NCBI GenBank assembly: GCA_017745075.1
Contig: JAGIAD010000008.1
Location: 62,001 to 126,000 of the forward strand
From: Sphingobacteriaceae bacterium
GTDB lineage: Bacteria > Bacteroidota > Bacteroidia > Sphingobacteriales > Sphingobacteriaceae
DNA: 64,000 bases
Direction: 5' to 3'
The position numbers were made by a program, and so were the translations under genes. Of this stretch, positions 1 through 7,426 are shown one piece after another (position 1 is the first letter of the stretch; the number at the start of each line of letters is the position of its first letter). The notes below the pieces were generated by a model. It worked only from the letters and a program-made list of their open reading frames with translations, ran no database searches and was not told the origin of the DNA.

Positions 1-372
1 TTAATGCGTTATGCAGAAGTATTGCTGATCAAGGCTGAAGCAGCCATTAATTTAAATGGTGCAGGAGCAGGCGATACTGAACTGAACAAGATCAGGGTTC
101 GTGCCGGTTTAGCTACAAAGAGTGGAATGACGATTGACGATCTGAAACGCGAACGCCGCAACGAGCTTGCTGGTGAGTGGGCAGACCGTCACCGCGATTT
201 GGTGAGATGGGGCGATGCACAGGCTACTTACGCCAAACCATTGCATGATTATGATGGTAGCGTAATCTGGCCGGCAAGGACATTTGATCCACAGGTACAC
301 GATGTATGGGCAGTGCCGCAAAGGGAAATCGATAACAGTGCAGGTGTAATTAAACAAAACCCGGGATGGTAA
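1..372 (+). CDS. RagB/SusD family outer-membrane nutrient-binding lipoprotein, C-terminal part
   Basis: Only the last 123 codons are in the window; the reading frame is open through base 1, so the gene begins upstream. The fragment opens with RYAEVLLIKAEA, the helix typical of the C-terminal half of SusD proteins, followed by RRNELAGEWADRHRDLVRW (the usual E-x-x-x-E-x-x-R-x-x-D-L-x-R-W pattern) and ends in QREIDNSAGVIKQNPGW, the standard SusD terminus. SusD proteins are surface lipoproteins that hand ligands to a SusC TonB-dependent channel, which should lie just upstream. The stop codon overlaps the start of the next gene by 7 bases, so the phosphatase downstream is very likely translated from the same operon. 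Confidence 0.93.
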   Translation, partial: LMRYAEVLLIKAEAAINLNGAGAGDTELNKIRVRAGLATKSGMTIDDLKRERRNELAGEWADRHRDLVRWGDAQATYAKPLHDYDGSVIWPARTFDPQVHDVWAVPQREIDNSAGVIKQNPGW

Positions 373-2231
373 AAAAAATAAGGATAATCTTTGCCGCGCT
401 GGCCATTGTGCTGGCGCTGCAAAGTGCATCGGCCCAGGTAAAGCTAAATGCAAACCGGGGGCATAGTCATAACGATTATAAACAGGAAATCCCCCTTTTA
501 ACGGCATATTATGCCGAAATGGGATCCATTGAGGCAGACGTATTTTTAAAAGACGGCGAATTATATGTAGCACACGAAGCTTCAGAAATTAGACCAGGTT
601 TTACGCTAAAAAAAATATATCTCGATCCGCTGGCTCAGTTTTTTAAAGCAAAAGGAAATCGTCCTTATGCTAATGCGGCCTTAAAACTGCAACTGGTAGT
701 TGATGTAAAAGAAGATTACAGGCATGTACTGCCGGTATTGCTAAAAGAACTCGAAAGTTATGCCGAGGTATTCGATGCAAAAAAGAATGCCAATGCCATT
801 AAAGTGGTGGTAAGTGGCGATATGCCACCGCCAGCTGATTTTAAAAATTATGATGAGAAATTATCATTTGATGGCAGGCCGGCAACCACCTATACAGATG
901 CGCAACTGGCAAGGGTAGCGATGATCAGCGATGATTTGAAAAATCATACCGTATGGAACGGAAAAGGCAATCCTACCAGAACCGATGAAGCAAAGATAAG
1001 AGCCACGATAGAGCAGGCGCACCGCAAGGGCAAACCTTTCCGGTTCTGGGCTTCGCAGGACAGTCCGAACACCTGGATTGTGCTCGAAAGGCTTGGGGCA
1101 GATTGGATCAATACGGATAAACCTGCCAAACTGAAAGATTTTTATCTCCACCAGGATAAATTGAGTTATACCAATTCAGAACCTTATACACCCTATGCGC
1201 CAACCTACAAGAGCGATGGACAAAATAAGGCACCAAAAAATGTGATCCTGTTAATTGGCGATGGGATGGGACTGGCTGCTATTCATGCAGGTTTGATCGC
1301 CAATCGCGGAGATCTGAACATGGCCAAATTCCATTATATCGGCTTTTCTGAAACCGCTGCCGCCGACGCCGGAAACACCGACTCGGCTGCAGGAGGAAGC
1401 GCCATGGCAATTGGTTACAAAACCAATAACCGTTACATTGGTATGGGACCTGATGATCAAAAGAAAACCAATCTGGTTGATACTTTGGCAGGTTTCGGTA
1501 TTAAAAGTGGTATCATCACCGCTGGCGATCTCACCGATGCAACTCCGGCAGTATTTTACGCCCATCAGCTAGACCGGTCTTACAATGGAGCTATTGCAAA
1601 CGATTTATTAAGAAGCAAGGCTGAAGTTTTAGTTGGTTCTAACTGCAAAGCTTTCGAACAGAATAAAAACAGCAGTCTTTTGGCAGATCTAAAAACCAAA
1701 GGCTTTCAGGTAACGAACAGTTTAATTGATTTTGAAAAACAGCGCGAAGGCAAACAATTGGTTTTATTGGATGATTCGGCTACCCGGCCTGTCATAAAAG
1801 GCCGTGGCGACATGCTTAAAAAATCGTTAATGCATACCGTCCAGATTTTATCGAAAAATAAACCTGGTTTCTTTGTCATGGCAGAGGGTGCGCAGATCGA
1901 TTACGGCGGCCATACCAATGATCTGCCTTACCTCGTTAGCGAACTGCACGATTTTGACCGTACCATTGCCGAAGCGCTCCGTTTTGCCGATCAGGACGGC
2001 GAAACACTGGTTATCGTAACCGCCGACCACGAAACAGGAGGCTTAACGCTTTTAGATGGTGCTGCAGAAAAAGGAATGATAAGGGGCGAATTTAGCACTA
2101 ACGATCATACCGGTATCATGGTACCGGTTTTTGCCTATGGCCCCGGTTCGCAAAATTTTAATGGTGTTTATCCCAATAACCAGATTTTTCATAAAATCAT
2201 CAAAGCCTATCGCTTGGTAAAAGCTAAGTAA
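366..2231 (+). CDS. Two-domain exported protein: GDPD/PI-PLC-like phosphodiesterase + alkaline phosphatase
   Basis: 621 residues with a signal peptide ending near SASAQ (about 1-24). Residues about 27-260 resemble the glycerophosphodiester phosphodiesterase/PI-PLC barrel superfamily: HSHNDY near the start, then SIEADV and a following VAHE, in place of the classical HRG start. Residues about 288-618 are an alkaline phosphatase: NVILLIGDGMG carries the first metal ligand, TDSAAGG carries the nucleophile (Ser340), and DYGGHTND and TADHETGG supply further metal ligands. The ATG overlaps the SusD stop by 7 bases, so it belongs to a SusC/SusD operon. Inference: one chain could cleave a phosphodiester and then remove the phosphate from the monoester, in the periplasm or at the surface. 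Substrate unknown. The domain calls are firm for the phosphatase and moderate for the N-terminal part. Confidence 0.88.
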   Translation: MVKKIRIIFAALAIVLALQSASAQVKLNANRGHSHNDYKQEIPLLTAYYAEMGSIEADVFLKDGELYVAHEASEIRPGFTLKKIYLDPLAQFFKAKGNRPYANAALKLQLVVDVKEDYRHVLPVLLKELESYAEVFDAKKNANAIKVVVSGDMPPPADFKNYDEKLSFDGRPATTYTDAQLARVAMISDDLKNHTVWNGKGNPTRTDEAKIRATIEQAHRKGKPFRFWASQDSPNTWIVLERLGADWINTDKPAKLKDFYLHQDKLSYTNSEPYTPYAPTYKSDGQNKAPKNVILLIGDGMGLAAIHAGLIANRGDLNMAKFHYIGFSETAAADAGNTDSAAGGSAMAIGYKTNNRYIGMGPDDQKKTNLVDTLAGFGIKSGIITAGDLTDATPAVFYAHQLDRSYNGAIANDLLRSKAEVLVGSNCKAFEQNKNSSLLADLKTKGFQVTNSLIDFEKQREGKQLVLLDDSATRPVIKGRGDMLKKSLMHTVQILSKNKPGFFVMAEGAQIDYGGHTNDLPYLVSELHDFDRTIAEALRFADQDGETLVIVTADHETGGLTLLDGAAEKGMIRGEFSTNDHTGIMVPVFAYGPGSQNFNGVYPNNQIFHKIIKAYRLVKAK

Positions 2232-2259
2232 GTAAAAAGCAAAGCAAACAAATCCCTAT

Positions 2260-2294
2260 AGCGGTGTCTGTACATGCCACAGCACCGCTTTTTT
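2260..2294 (+). terminator. Rho-independent terminator after the SusD-phosphatase operon
   Basis: AGCGGTG (2260-2266) pairs with CACCGCT (2283-2289). An inner stem CTGT/ACAG (2268-2271 with 2279-2282) continues it, and the hairpin is followed by a run of six T. It lies 28 bases after the stop codon of the phosphatase gene. Confidence 0.85.
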
Positions 2295-2320
2295 ATGTTA
2301 GCATGAGTTTGGAGCTTAAT

Positions 2321-2485
2321 TTCGTCATTGCGAACTGAAGAAGAGGCTTTGCGTAGCAGTGAAGCACCCGCGAAGCGAGCTTGAATACCATTAAAACGAT
2401 AAGCTACAAATGAAAAATCTTTGTTGATAATAAATTACATTATAGATTGCTTCGGCTCGCTCATATCCCGCCTCGCAATGACGAA
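2321..2485. repeat. Inverted-repeat element with CGTCATTGCGA ends
   Basis: A perfect 13-base inverted repeat, TTCGTCATTGCGA at 2321-2333 and its complement at 2473-2485, bounds a 165-base non-coding element. The interior carries GCTTCGG/GAAGC-type segments that can also pair. The same ends occur at 46740-46859, so it is a dispersed family. No transposase is encoded within; a non-autonomous (MITE- or REP-like) element is plausible. This accounts for most of the 353-base gap between the phosphatase and the next gene. Confidence 0.7.
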
Positions 2486-2584
2486 ATATCTTGTAATAAT
2501 ATGATAATCAGATTAAAGCATTCAAAACTCACGTTAATGTTAGCGTTATCACAACACAAACTTTAAATCAATAAATATTACTTC

Positions 2585-3486
2585 ATGGAAAGAAGATCTG
2601 CACTCAAAAATATCGGCGGGCTTTTTCTGCTGCCAAAATTATCAAAAGTTTCGTTGCCTGCTGAGAAAAAGCCAGTCTTAAGAATAGCGCACCTTACAGA
2701 TGTGCACCTGAAAAATCAATTTAATGCACCGGCAAGGTTTATAAAATGCCTGCACCATGTACAGGCACAATTGTCAAAGGTCGATCTGATTTTAAATGGC
2801 GGGGATATCGTTTTCGATATGAACAAAGAAAATATCGATACCATTAATGAACAGTGGAAGCTTGTAAATGATGTAATGAAAAACGAATGTAGCATTCCGG
2901 TTCGTTACTGTTTGGGTAACCACGATATCTGGTGGAACGAAGATACCAAAGGCGATGTTTTTTATGGAAAAAATACGCCATGGATAAATTGCAATTGGTT
3001 AAACCTTACTACAGTCTGGTGCAGAACGGCTGGAAAATTATTGTACTGGATAGCACTCACCTGGATATCGATAATACCTGGTATATCGGCAAATTAGGGG
3101 AGGAGCAGTTCAACTGGCTGAAAAACGAATTGGAAAGCACCAGTAAAACCATGCCGGTAATGGTGATGTCGCATATTCCGATCCTTACTGCGCTCTTGAT
3201 GATAGATGATGATGTGGTAAACAAATGGACCATGCTGGGTGGCGACATGCATACTGATACCGCGAAGATCATTAACCTTTTTTACCAGCATCCCAATGTA
3301 AAACTCTGTTTAAGTGGTCATTTGCATATGCGCGATAAAGTGGTATACAATAATGTAACCTATTTATGCAATGGAGCAGTATCCGGAGCATGGTGGGAGG
3401 GTAACAGAAGAGAAACCGCACCTGGCTACGGACTGATTGATTTATACGCTGACGGCAGCTTTGAAGAGCAATATATAGGCTATTGA
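2585..3486 (+). pseudogene. Calcineurin-like metallophosphoesterase, interrupted by a one-base frameshift
   Basis: The first 128 codons from ATG 2585 carry the start of a metallophosphoesterase: LTDVH (D39, H41), NGGD and GNHD (111-114). At the A6 run 2968-2973 the frame is lost: continuing straight gives an unrelated tail ending at 3097. The other frame, from about 2971 to 3486, carries the rest of the same domain, with VMSHIPI and SGHLHMRD. One more A in the run (or a -1 slip on it) would restore a 300-residue protein. The N-terminus looks like a twin-arginine or signal-type leader (MERRSALKNIGGLFLL), so the product would be exported. This could be a real pseudogene, a homopolymer sequencing error, or frameshifting/slippage at the A run. 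It sits downstream of the alkaline phosphatase, a related phosphate-ester function. Confidence 0.8.
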
Positions 3487-3699
3487 TGCAATGCAGTTGG
3501 TTTGTGTGAAATGTAAGAAATACGGCGATTGCTTTTTTTGCAGATAAGATAGCCGCAGGTATGTTTTCCGAGTATTCCCGAAAAGTTATATTGTCTCATT
3601 AATATGCTCACAACTACCGTACTTTTACCCTTTTTGAGCATGCCTATAGGAATTAAGGTTAACATTGCTAAGCTTTGTACAGCCTATCTTAATTTGCCT

Positions 3700-4080
3700 A
3701 TGTATTACAGCTGTGCAATTGTTGATGATGAACAGCATGCGATTGATGTACTTCATGATTATATTGAAGACACCCGGTTTTTGAAATTGTTTAGCACTTT
3801 TAATAATCCCATTGATGCATTAAAAACAATTAGCGCCGGTGATAAAATCGATTTTCTTTTTTTAGATATAGATATGGATGGAATGAAGGGGACTGAATTA
3901 TCCCAGCACCTCCGCTCAAAAGCCAGGTTTGTAATCTACGCATCCTCCCATCTTGAAAATGATGTGAGAGAGCTAGATTCAGGCTTTGAAAGTTATCTTG
4001 GCAAACCGATCTCCATGAAACGTTTTGCAGGTACTATTAATAAACTGATGCGACTTAATAATCTGCCGATAAATAATTGA
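3700..4080 (+). CDS. Stand-alone response-regulator receiver domain protein
   Basis: The ATG at 3700 gives a 126-residue protein that is a single receiver domain. An upstream in-frame ATG at 3604 would add 32 residues that do not belong to the fold, so it was not used. Seen: CAIVDDEQ (acidic pair), FLFLDIDM (phospho-acceptor Asp), a Ser-Ser pair in YASSHLEN, and GKPIS (conserved Lys). The acceptor region resembles that of LytTR-type regulators, but there is no DNA-binding domain. It may act as a phosphate relay or by protein contact. A small unknown gene follows after 9 bases. A diverged paralogue lies at 29251-29649 on the minus strand. Confidence 0.82.
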   Translation: MYYSCAIVDDEQHAIDVLHDYIEDTRFLKLFSTFNNPIDALKTISAGDKIDFLFLDIDMDGMKGTELSQHLRSKARFVIYASSHLENDVRELDSGFESYLGKPISMKRFAGTINKLMRLNNLPINN

Positions 4081-4089
4081 AAATAGCTT

Positions 4090-4557
4090 ATGATCGAAAT
4101 TATTTACCTTTTTGAACAGGAATTTTTAGAAGATGTATCTTACCGGTTAATGCGTGCCGGTACAGACGATCCCTGGTTGGTACTGTCAGGGTGTAAAGTA
4201 CTGGGCATTATTGCCGAAGTTGAAGGAACCTGGTCCCAAATTGTAGGTGAAGATATTCCACCTATGGCAATTAAAGGGATGGGCGATTTAATTAATAAGC
4301 AGCAATTTAGCTGGCTGCCCAATCTGATTAAAAAACAATGGCCGAAGTATGTGCTCGATGTGGTGGTAGAAAATGAAGACAGTTACCAGATAATTTGCCA
4401 AAGAGAGGCTTGCCCCAAACGTTTTCTACAGCGCTTTACACTAGGCATTCATGCACTCGCTCAAAGAGAATCGGCTCTGGTTTTTAAAATACGCTGCTTT
4501 CAGAAATCAGATTGTTATGAGGTAGTTAAAGCTCCGGCAATTGATCGGTACGTTTAA
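4090..4557 (+). CDS. Conserved-looking protein of unknown function
   Basis: 155 residues, no signal peptide, no obvious membrane segment. It starts 9 bases after the stop of the receiver-domain gene and is probably co-transcribed with it. I do not recognise a family. Composition is mixed: an acidic N-terminal half with several Trp residues (DDPWLVLSG, GTWSQIVGE, FSWLPNL) and a basic, Cys-containing C-terminal half (CQREACPKRF, IRCFQKSDC). The coupling to a stand-alone receiver suggests a partner in the same signalling step, but that is inference from position only. Confidence 0.6.
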   Translation: MIEIIYLFEQEFLEDVSYRLMRAGTDDPWLVLSGCKVLGIIAEVEGTWSQIVGEDIPPMAIKGMGDLINKQQFSWLPNLIKKQWPKYVLDVVVENEDSYQIICQREACPKRFLQRFTLGIHALAQRESALVFKIRCFQKSDCYEVVKAPAIDRYV

Positions 4558-4693
4558 TTTCTCACTTTACCCGCATTTTTGAGGATAAACCAATATTAAT
4601 TGCCGGAATGGGTTGGCTTTGATACCAAATCCCTATTGCGTTAGTCAGGTTTTGAAAAAAAATCTGAGCAATTCCTCTATTCATTATTGTTTG

Positions 4694-4724
4694 TTTTAAG
4701 ATGTCAATGTAATATTTAAATTTG
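4694..4724 (+). promoter_or_regulatory. Probable Bacteroidota-type promoter for the aminopeptidase P gene
   Basis: The -7 element TAAATTTG (4717-4724) matches TAnnTTTG exactly. At the standard 19-base spacing the -33 element is TTTT (4694-4697), one mismatch from TTTG. A true TTTG lies four bases further out (4690-4693). The expected start of transcription, around 4731, leaves a short leader before ATG 4747. Confidence 0.55.
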
Positions 4725-4746
4725 GCCCGGTAAAACATTCCTCAAC

Positions 4747-6522
4747 ATGACTTTCACTGAAAAATTGCAGGCACTACGTCAACTTATGCTTGCACAAAAT
4801 ATAGATGCTTATATTATTACCGCTGCAGATCCACACATCAGCGAGTATTTACCTGCACATTATAAGGCCATTCCTTTTGCCTGCGGGTTTACAGGATCGG
4901 CCGGTACGCTTGTTATTACGCAGGATTTTGCAGGTTTGTGGACTGATTCGAGATATTTTACGCAAGCCGAAGCACAACTGAACGGTACCGGCTACGAATT
5001 GGTAAAGCTGAAAGTACCTCATACGCCCGAATACATCAATTGGTTACTAGAAGTATTGCCAAAAGGTGCAAAAGTAGGTTTTAACTACGAGCTTATTACC
5101 GTGGCACTGGCCTTCGAGATGGAGCATAGCCTGGCGCAGCGCGAAATAGTGATGATCGATATCGATTTTATCAGTACCATCTGGCAGGAGAGGGTGGGCT
5201 TACCTGTAGAAAAGGTTTTTTTAATTGATGAAGAAGCGGCCGGACTTACTATTTCGGCTAAAATAAACGACGTAAGAGCTGCTTTAAAAATAAGCGAGGC
5301 TGATTATCATTTTATTTCATCAATTGATGACATTGCCTGGCTTTTTAATCTAAGGGGAAAAGATGTAGCGTATAACCCTGTAGCTTTAAGTTTTGCTTTA
5401 ATAACGCCTGAAGAGGTAAAACTCTTTATTGACAGGCAGAAATTATCGCAGGCAGATATTGATACTTTAAATCAGCAGGGCGTAACTTTGCATCCCTATG
5501 CTGAAGTGGTTAAAGCACTAAAAAATCTGCCCAATAAGTCTAAAATTTTTATTGATCCGAAACGTACCTGTTTTGGCCTGTTTAAATGCCTGCCAGGCGA
5601 CTCCAAAATAACTTTAGGCATTAATCCAAGCACACATTTAAAGGGCCTGAAGAATAGTACCGAGATTAACCATATCCGTAAGGCAATGCTACATGATGGG
5701 ATAGCTTTAACCAGGTTCTTTAAATGGATGGAAGATCATTTGGGTAAAGAAAAGATTACAGAATGGTCTGCAGCTGAGAAATTAGCCATATTTAGAGCAG
5801 AGCAAGCATCTTTCGTGGGCTTAAGTTTTAATACCATAGCCGGTTATAATGCAAATGGAGCATTGCCGCATTATAGTGTAACAGCCGAAAGTAATCAGGA
5901 AATTTTAGGCGATGGTTTGTTTCTTGTCGATTCCGGAGGTCAGTACCGGTATGGAACAACCGATATTACCAGGGTAATGCCTATTGGCAATTGTTCATCA
6001 AGGCAGGCCGATGATTATACCCTGGTGTTAAAAGGCCTGATTGAGGGCTCTAAGCTGATTTTTCCCGAAGGTACCAAAGGTTATCAAATCGATTCTATCT
6101 GTAGAAAACCGCTTTGGGAACATGGCATAAATTTTGGCCACGGAACCGGTCATGGTATAGGTTTTTTTCTGAATGTACACGAAGGGCCCCAGAATATTAG
6201 CCCGGCTAATGTAGATATCGCTTTTAAGTCTGGTATGGTAACCTCCATTGAGCCTGGGATTTATCGCCCCGGTGAACACGGTGTACGCATTGAAAATCTG
6301 GTCTTATGTATTCCTCAGGGAAGTAGTGAGTTTGGCGATTTTCTTACTTTCGAAACCTTAACCTTATGTTTTATCGATACCACTATCATCAACAAAACAC
6401 TTTTGTCCCCGGATCAAATCAGGTGGTTAAATGAATACAATCAGCAAGTGTTTGATCAACTTCAGCTGCATCTTTCAGCAGAAGAAGCCGCGTGGTTAAA
6501 AGAGAAATGTAAATCTATTTAA
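4747..6522 (+). CDS. pepP: Xaa-Pro aminopeptidase (aminopeptidase P), M24B, long form
   Basis: 591 residues, no signal peptide, so cytoplasmic. The layout is that of the long, eukaryote-like aminopeptidase P: two creatinase-like N-terminal domains (about 1-300), then the pita-bread catalytic domain (about 310-525) and a C-terminal extension. Metal ligands are visible: D395 in DSGG, D406 in GTTDITR, the His of GTGHGIG, Glu in SIEPGIY and Glu in RIENL. The HGTGHGIG and NVHEGP segments are typical. The enzyme removes an N-terminal residue in front of proline (and usually hydroxyproline). A second member of the family follows at 11214, and the hydroxyproline pathway genes lie 9 kb downstream, which points to use of proline-rich peptides. 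Confidence 0.93.
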   Translation: MTFTEKLQALRQLMLAQNIDAYIITAADPHISEYLPAHYKAIPFACGFTGSAGTLVITQDFAGLWTDSRYFTQAEAQLNGTGYELVKLKVPHTPEYINWLLEVLPKGAKVGFNYELITVALAFEMEHSLAQREIVMIDIDFISTIWQERVGLPVEKVFLIDEEAAGLTISAKINDVRAALKISEADYHFISSIDDIAWLFNLRGKDVAYNPVALSFALITPEEVKLFIDRQKLSQADIDTLNQQGVTLHPYAEVVKALKNLPNKSKIFIDPKRTCFGLFKCLPGDSKITLGINPSTHLKGLKNSTEINHIRKAMLHDGIALTRFFKWMEDHLGKEKITEWSAAEKLAIFRAEQASFVGLSFNTIAGYNANGALPHYSVTAESNQEILGDGLFLVDSGGQYRYGTTDITRVMPIGNCSSRQADDYTLVLKGLIEGSKLIFPEGTKGYQIDSICRKPLWEHGINFGHGTGHGIGFFLNVHEGPQNISPANVDIAFKSGMVTSIEPGIYRPGEHGVRIENLVLCIPQGSSEFGDFLTFETLTLCFIDTTIINKTLLSPDQIRWLNEYNQQVFDQLQLHLSAEEAAWLKEKCKSI

Positions 6523-6562
6523 TAATTGTAATTTAAACTATTTGCAGGGCTTCCCCCTCATA

Positions 6563-7290
6563 CGTTATTAATCTGCGTGCTTTGCGCAATCTGCGGGAAA
6601 TTAAATGGACAGATGCTAAAATATAATCCTTGTCAGTCTGAGCCTGTCGAAGGCCGTTGCTATTTACCGTATAAACCCTTAAATGCTCTTACAGCCCTTA
6701 TATGGTTAATAATTTAATATAGGAAAGCAATTTCTGCATTTCAATTAACGTCAGTCGCGCTTTCCGCTTTAGCCCTCATTTCATTCGGGGCTGCCGCTGC
6801 AATCGCGTTTAGGTACGGCATACCGTGCTCATGGGTTGGTTTTCCACTCATGCGTTATTAATCTGCGTGCTTTGCGTAATCTGCGGGAAGTTAAATAGAC
6901 CGGTTTCAGTATAATCACTGTCAGTTTGAGCCTTTCGAAGACCCTTATTATTATAATCAACACTTAAATGATCTTATATCACTTATATGGTTAATATTTC
7001 GAAGTAGGAAAGCAATTCCTGCATTTCAATTAACGTCAGTCGCGCTTTCCCCTTTAGCCCTCATTTCATTCGGGGCTGCCGCTGCAATCGCGTTTAGGTA
7101 CTTGATACCGTGCTCATAAGTTGGTTTTCCCCTAAGGTGTTATTAATCTGCGTACTTTGCGCAATCTGCGGGAAGTTAAATAGACCGTTATTCAATATTA
7201 TCATTGTCAGTCTGAGCCTGTCGAAGACCCTTGCTATTTACCGTATAAACCCTTAAATGCCCTTACACCCCTTACATGGTTAATAATTTG
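6563..7290. repeat. Tandem imperfect repeat, unit about 290 bases, 2.5 copies
   Basis: Three copies begin with (C/T)GTTATTAATCTGCG at 6563, 6853 and 7138 (spacing 290 and 285). Each contains GTCAGT-TGAGCC--TCGAAG (from 6632, 6920 and 7206) and, in the two full copies, a segment with CGCGCTTTCC and CATTCGGGGCTGCCGCTGCAA. The third copy stops after its first half. No reading frame spans it. The 820-base gap between the aminopeptidase and the next gene is almost entirely this array. Confidence 0.8.
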
Positions 7291-7426
7291 ATAGTAGGAT
7301 CCAGCCTAAACTTCCCATAAATACACCAATTCTTTACCGATTTTGCGCTATTTTAAACTTCCGCAACCGCTTTATCTTTTAAATTTTATTTTTGGTAAAC
7401 GGGATAACCAAACCTGCTTTTTCGAT

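Noticed and set aside
3604..3699. Longer start for the receiver-domain protein at ATG 3604
   Set aside because: The extra residues do not belong to the receiver fold, and the domain begins right after ATG 3700.
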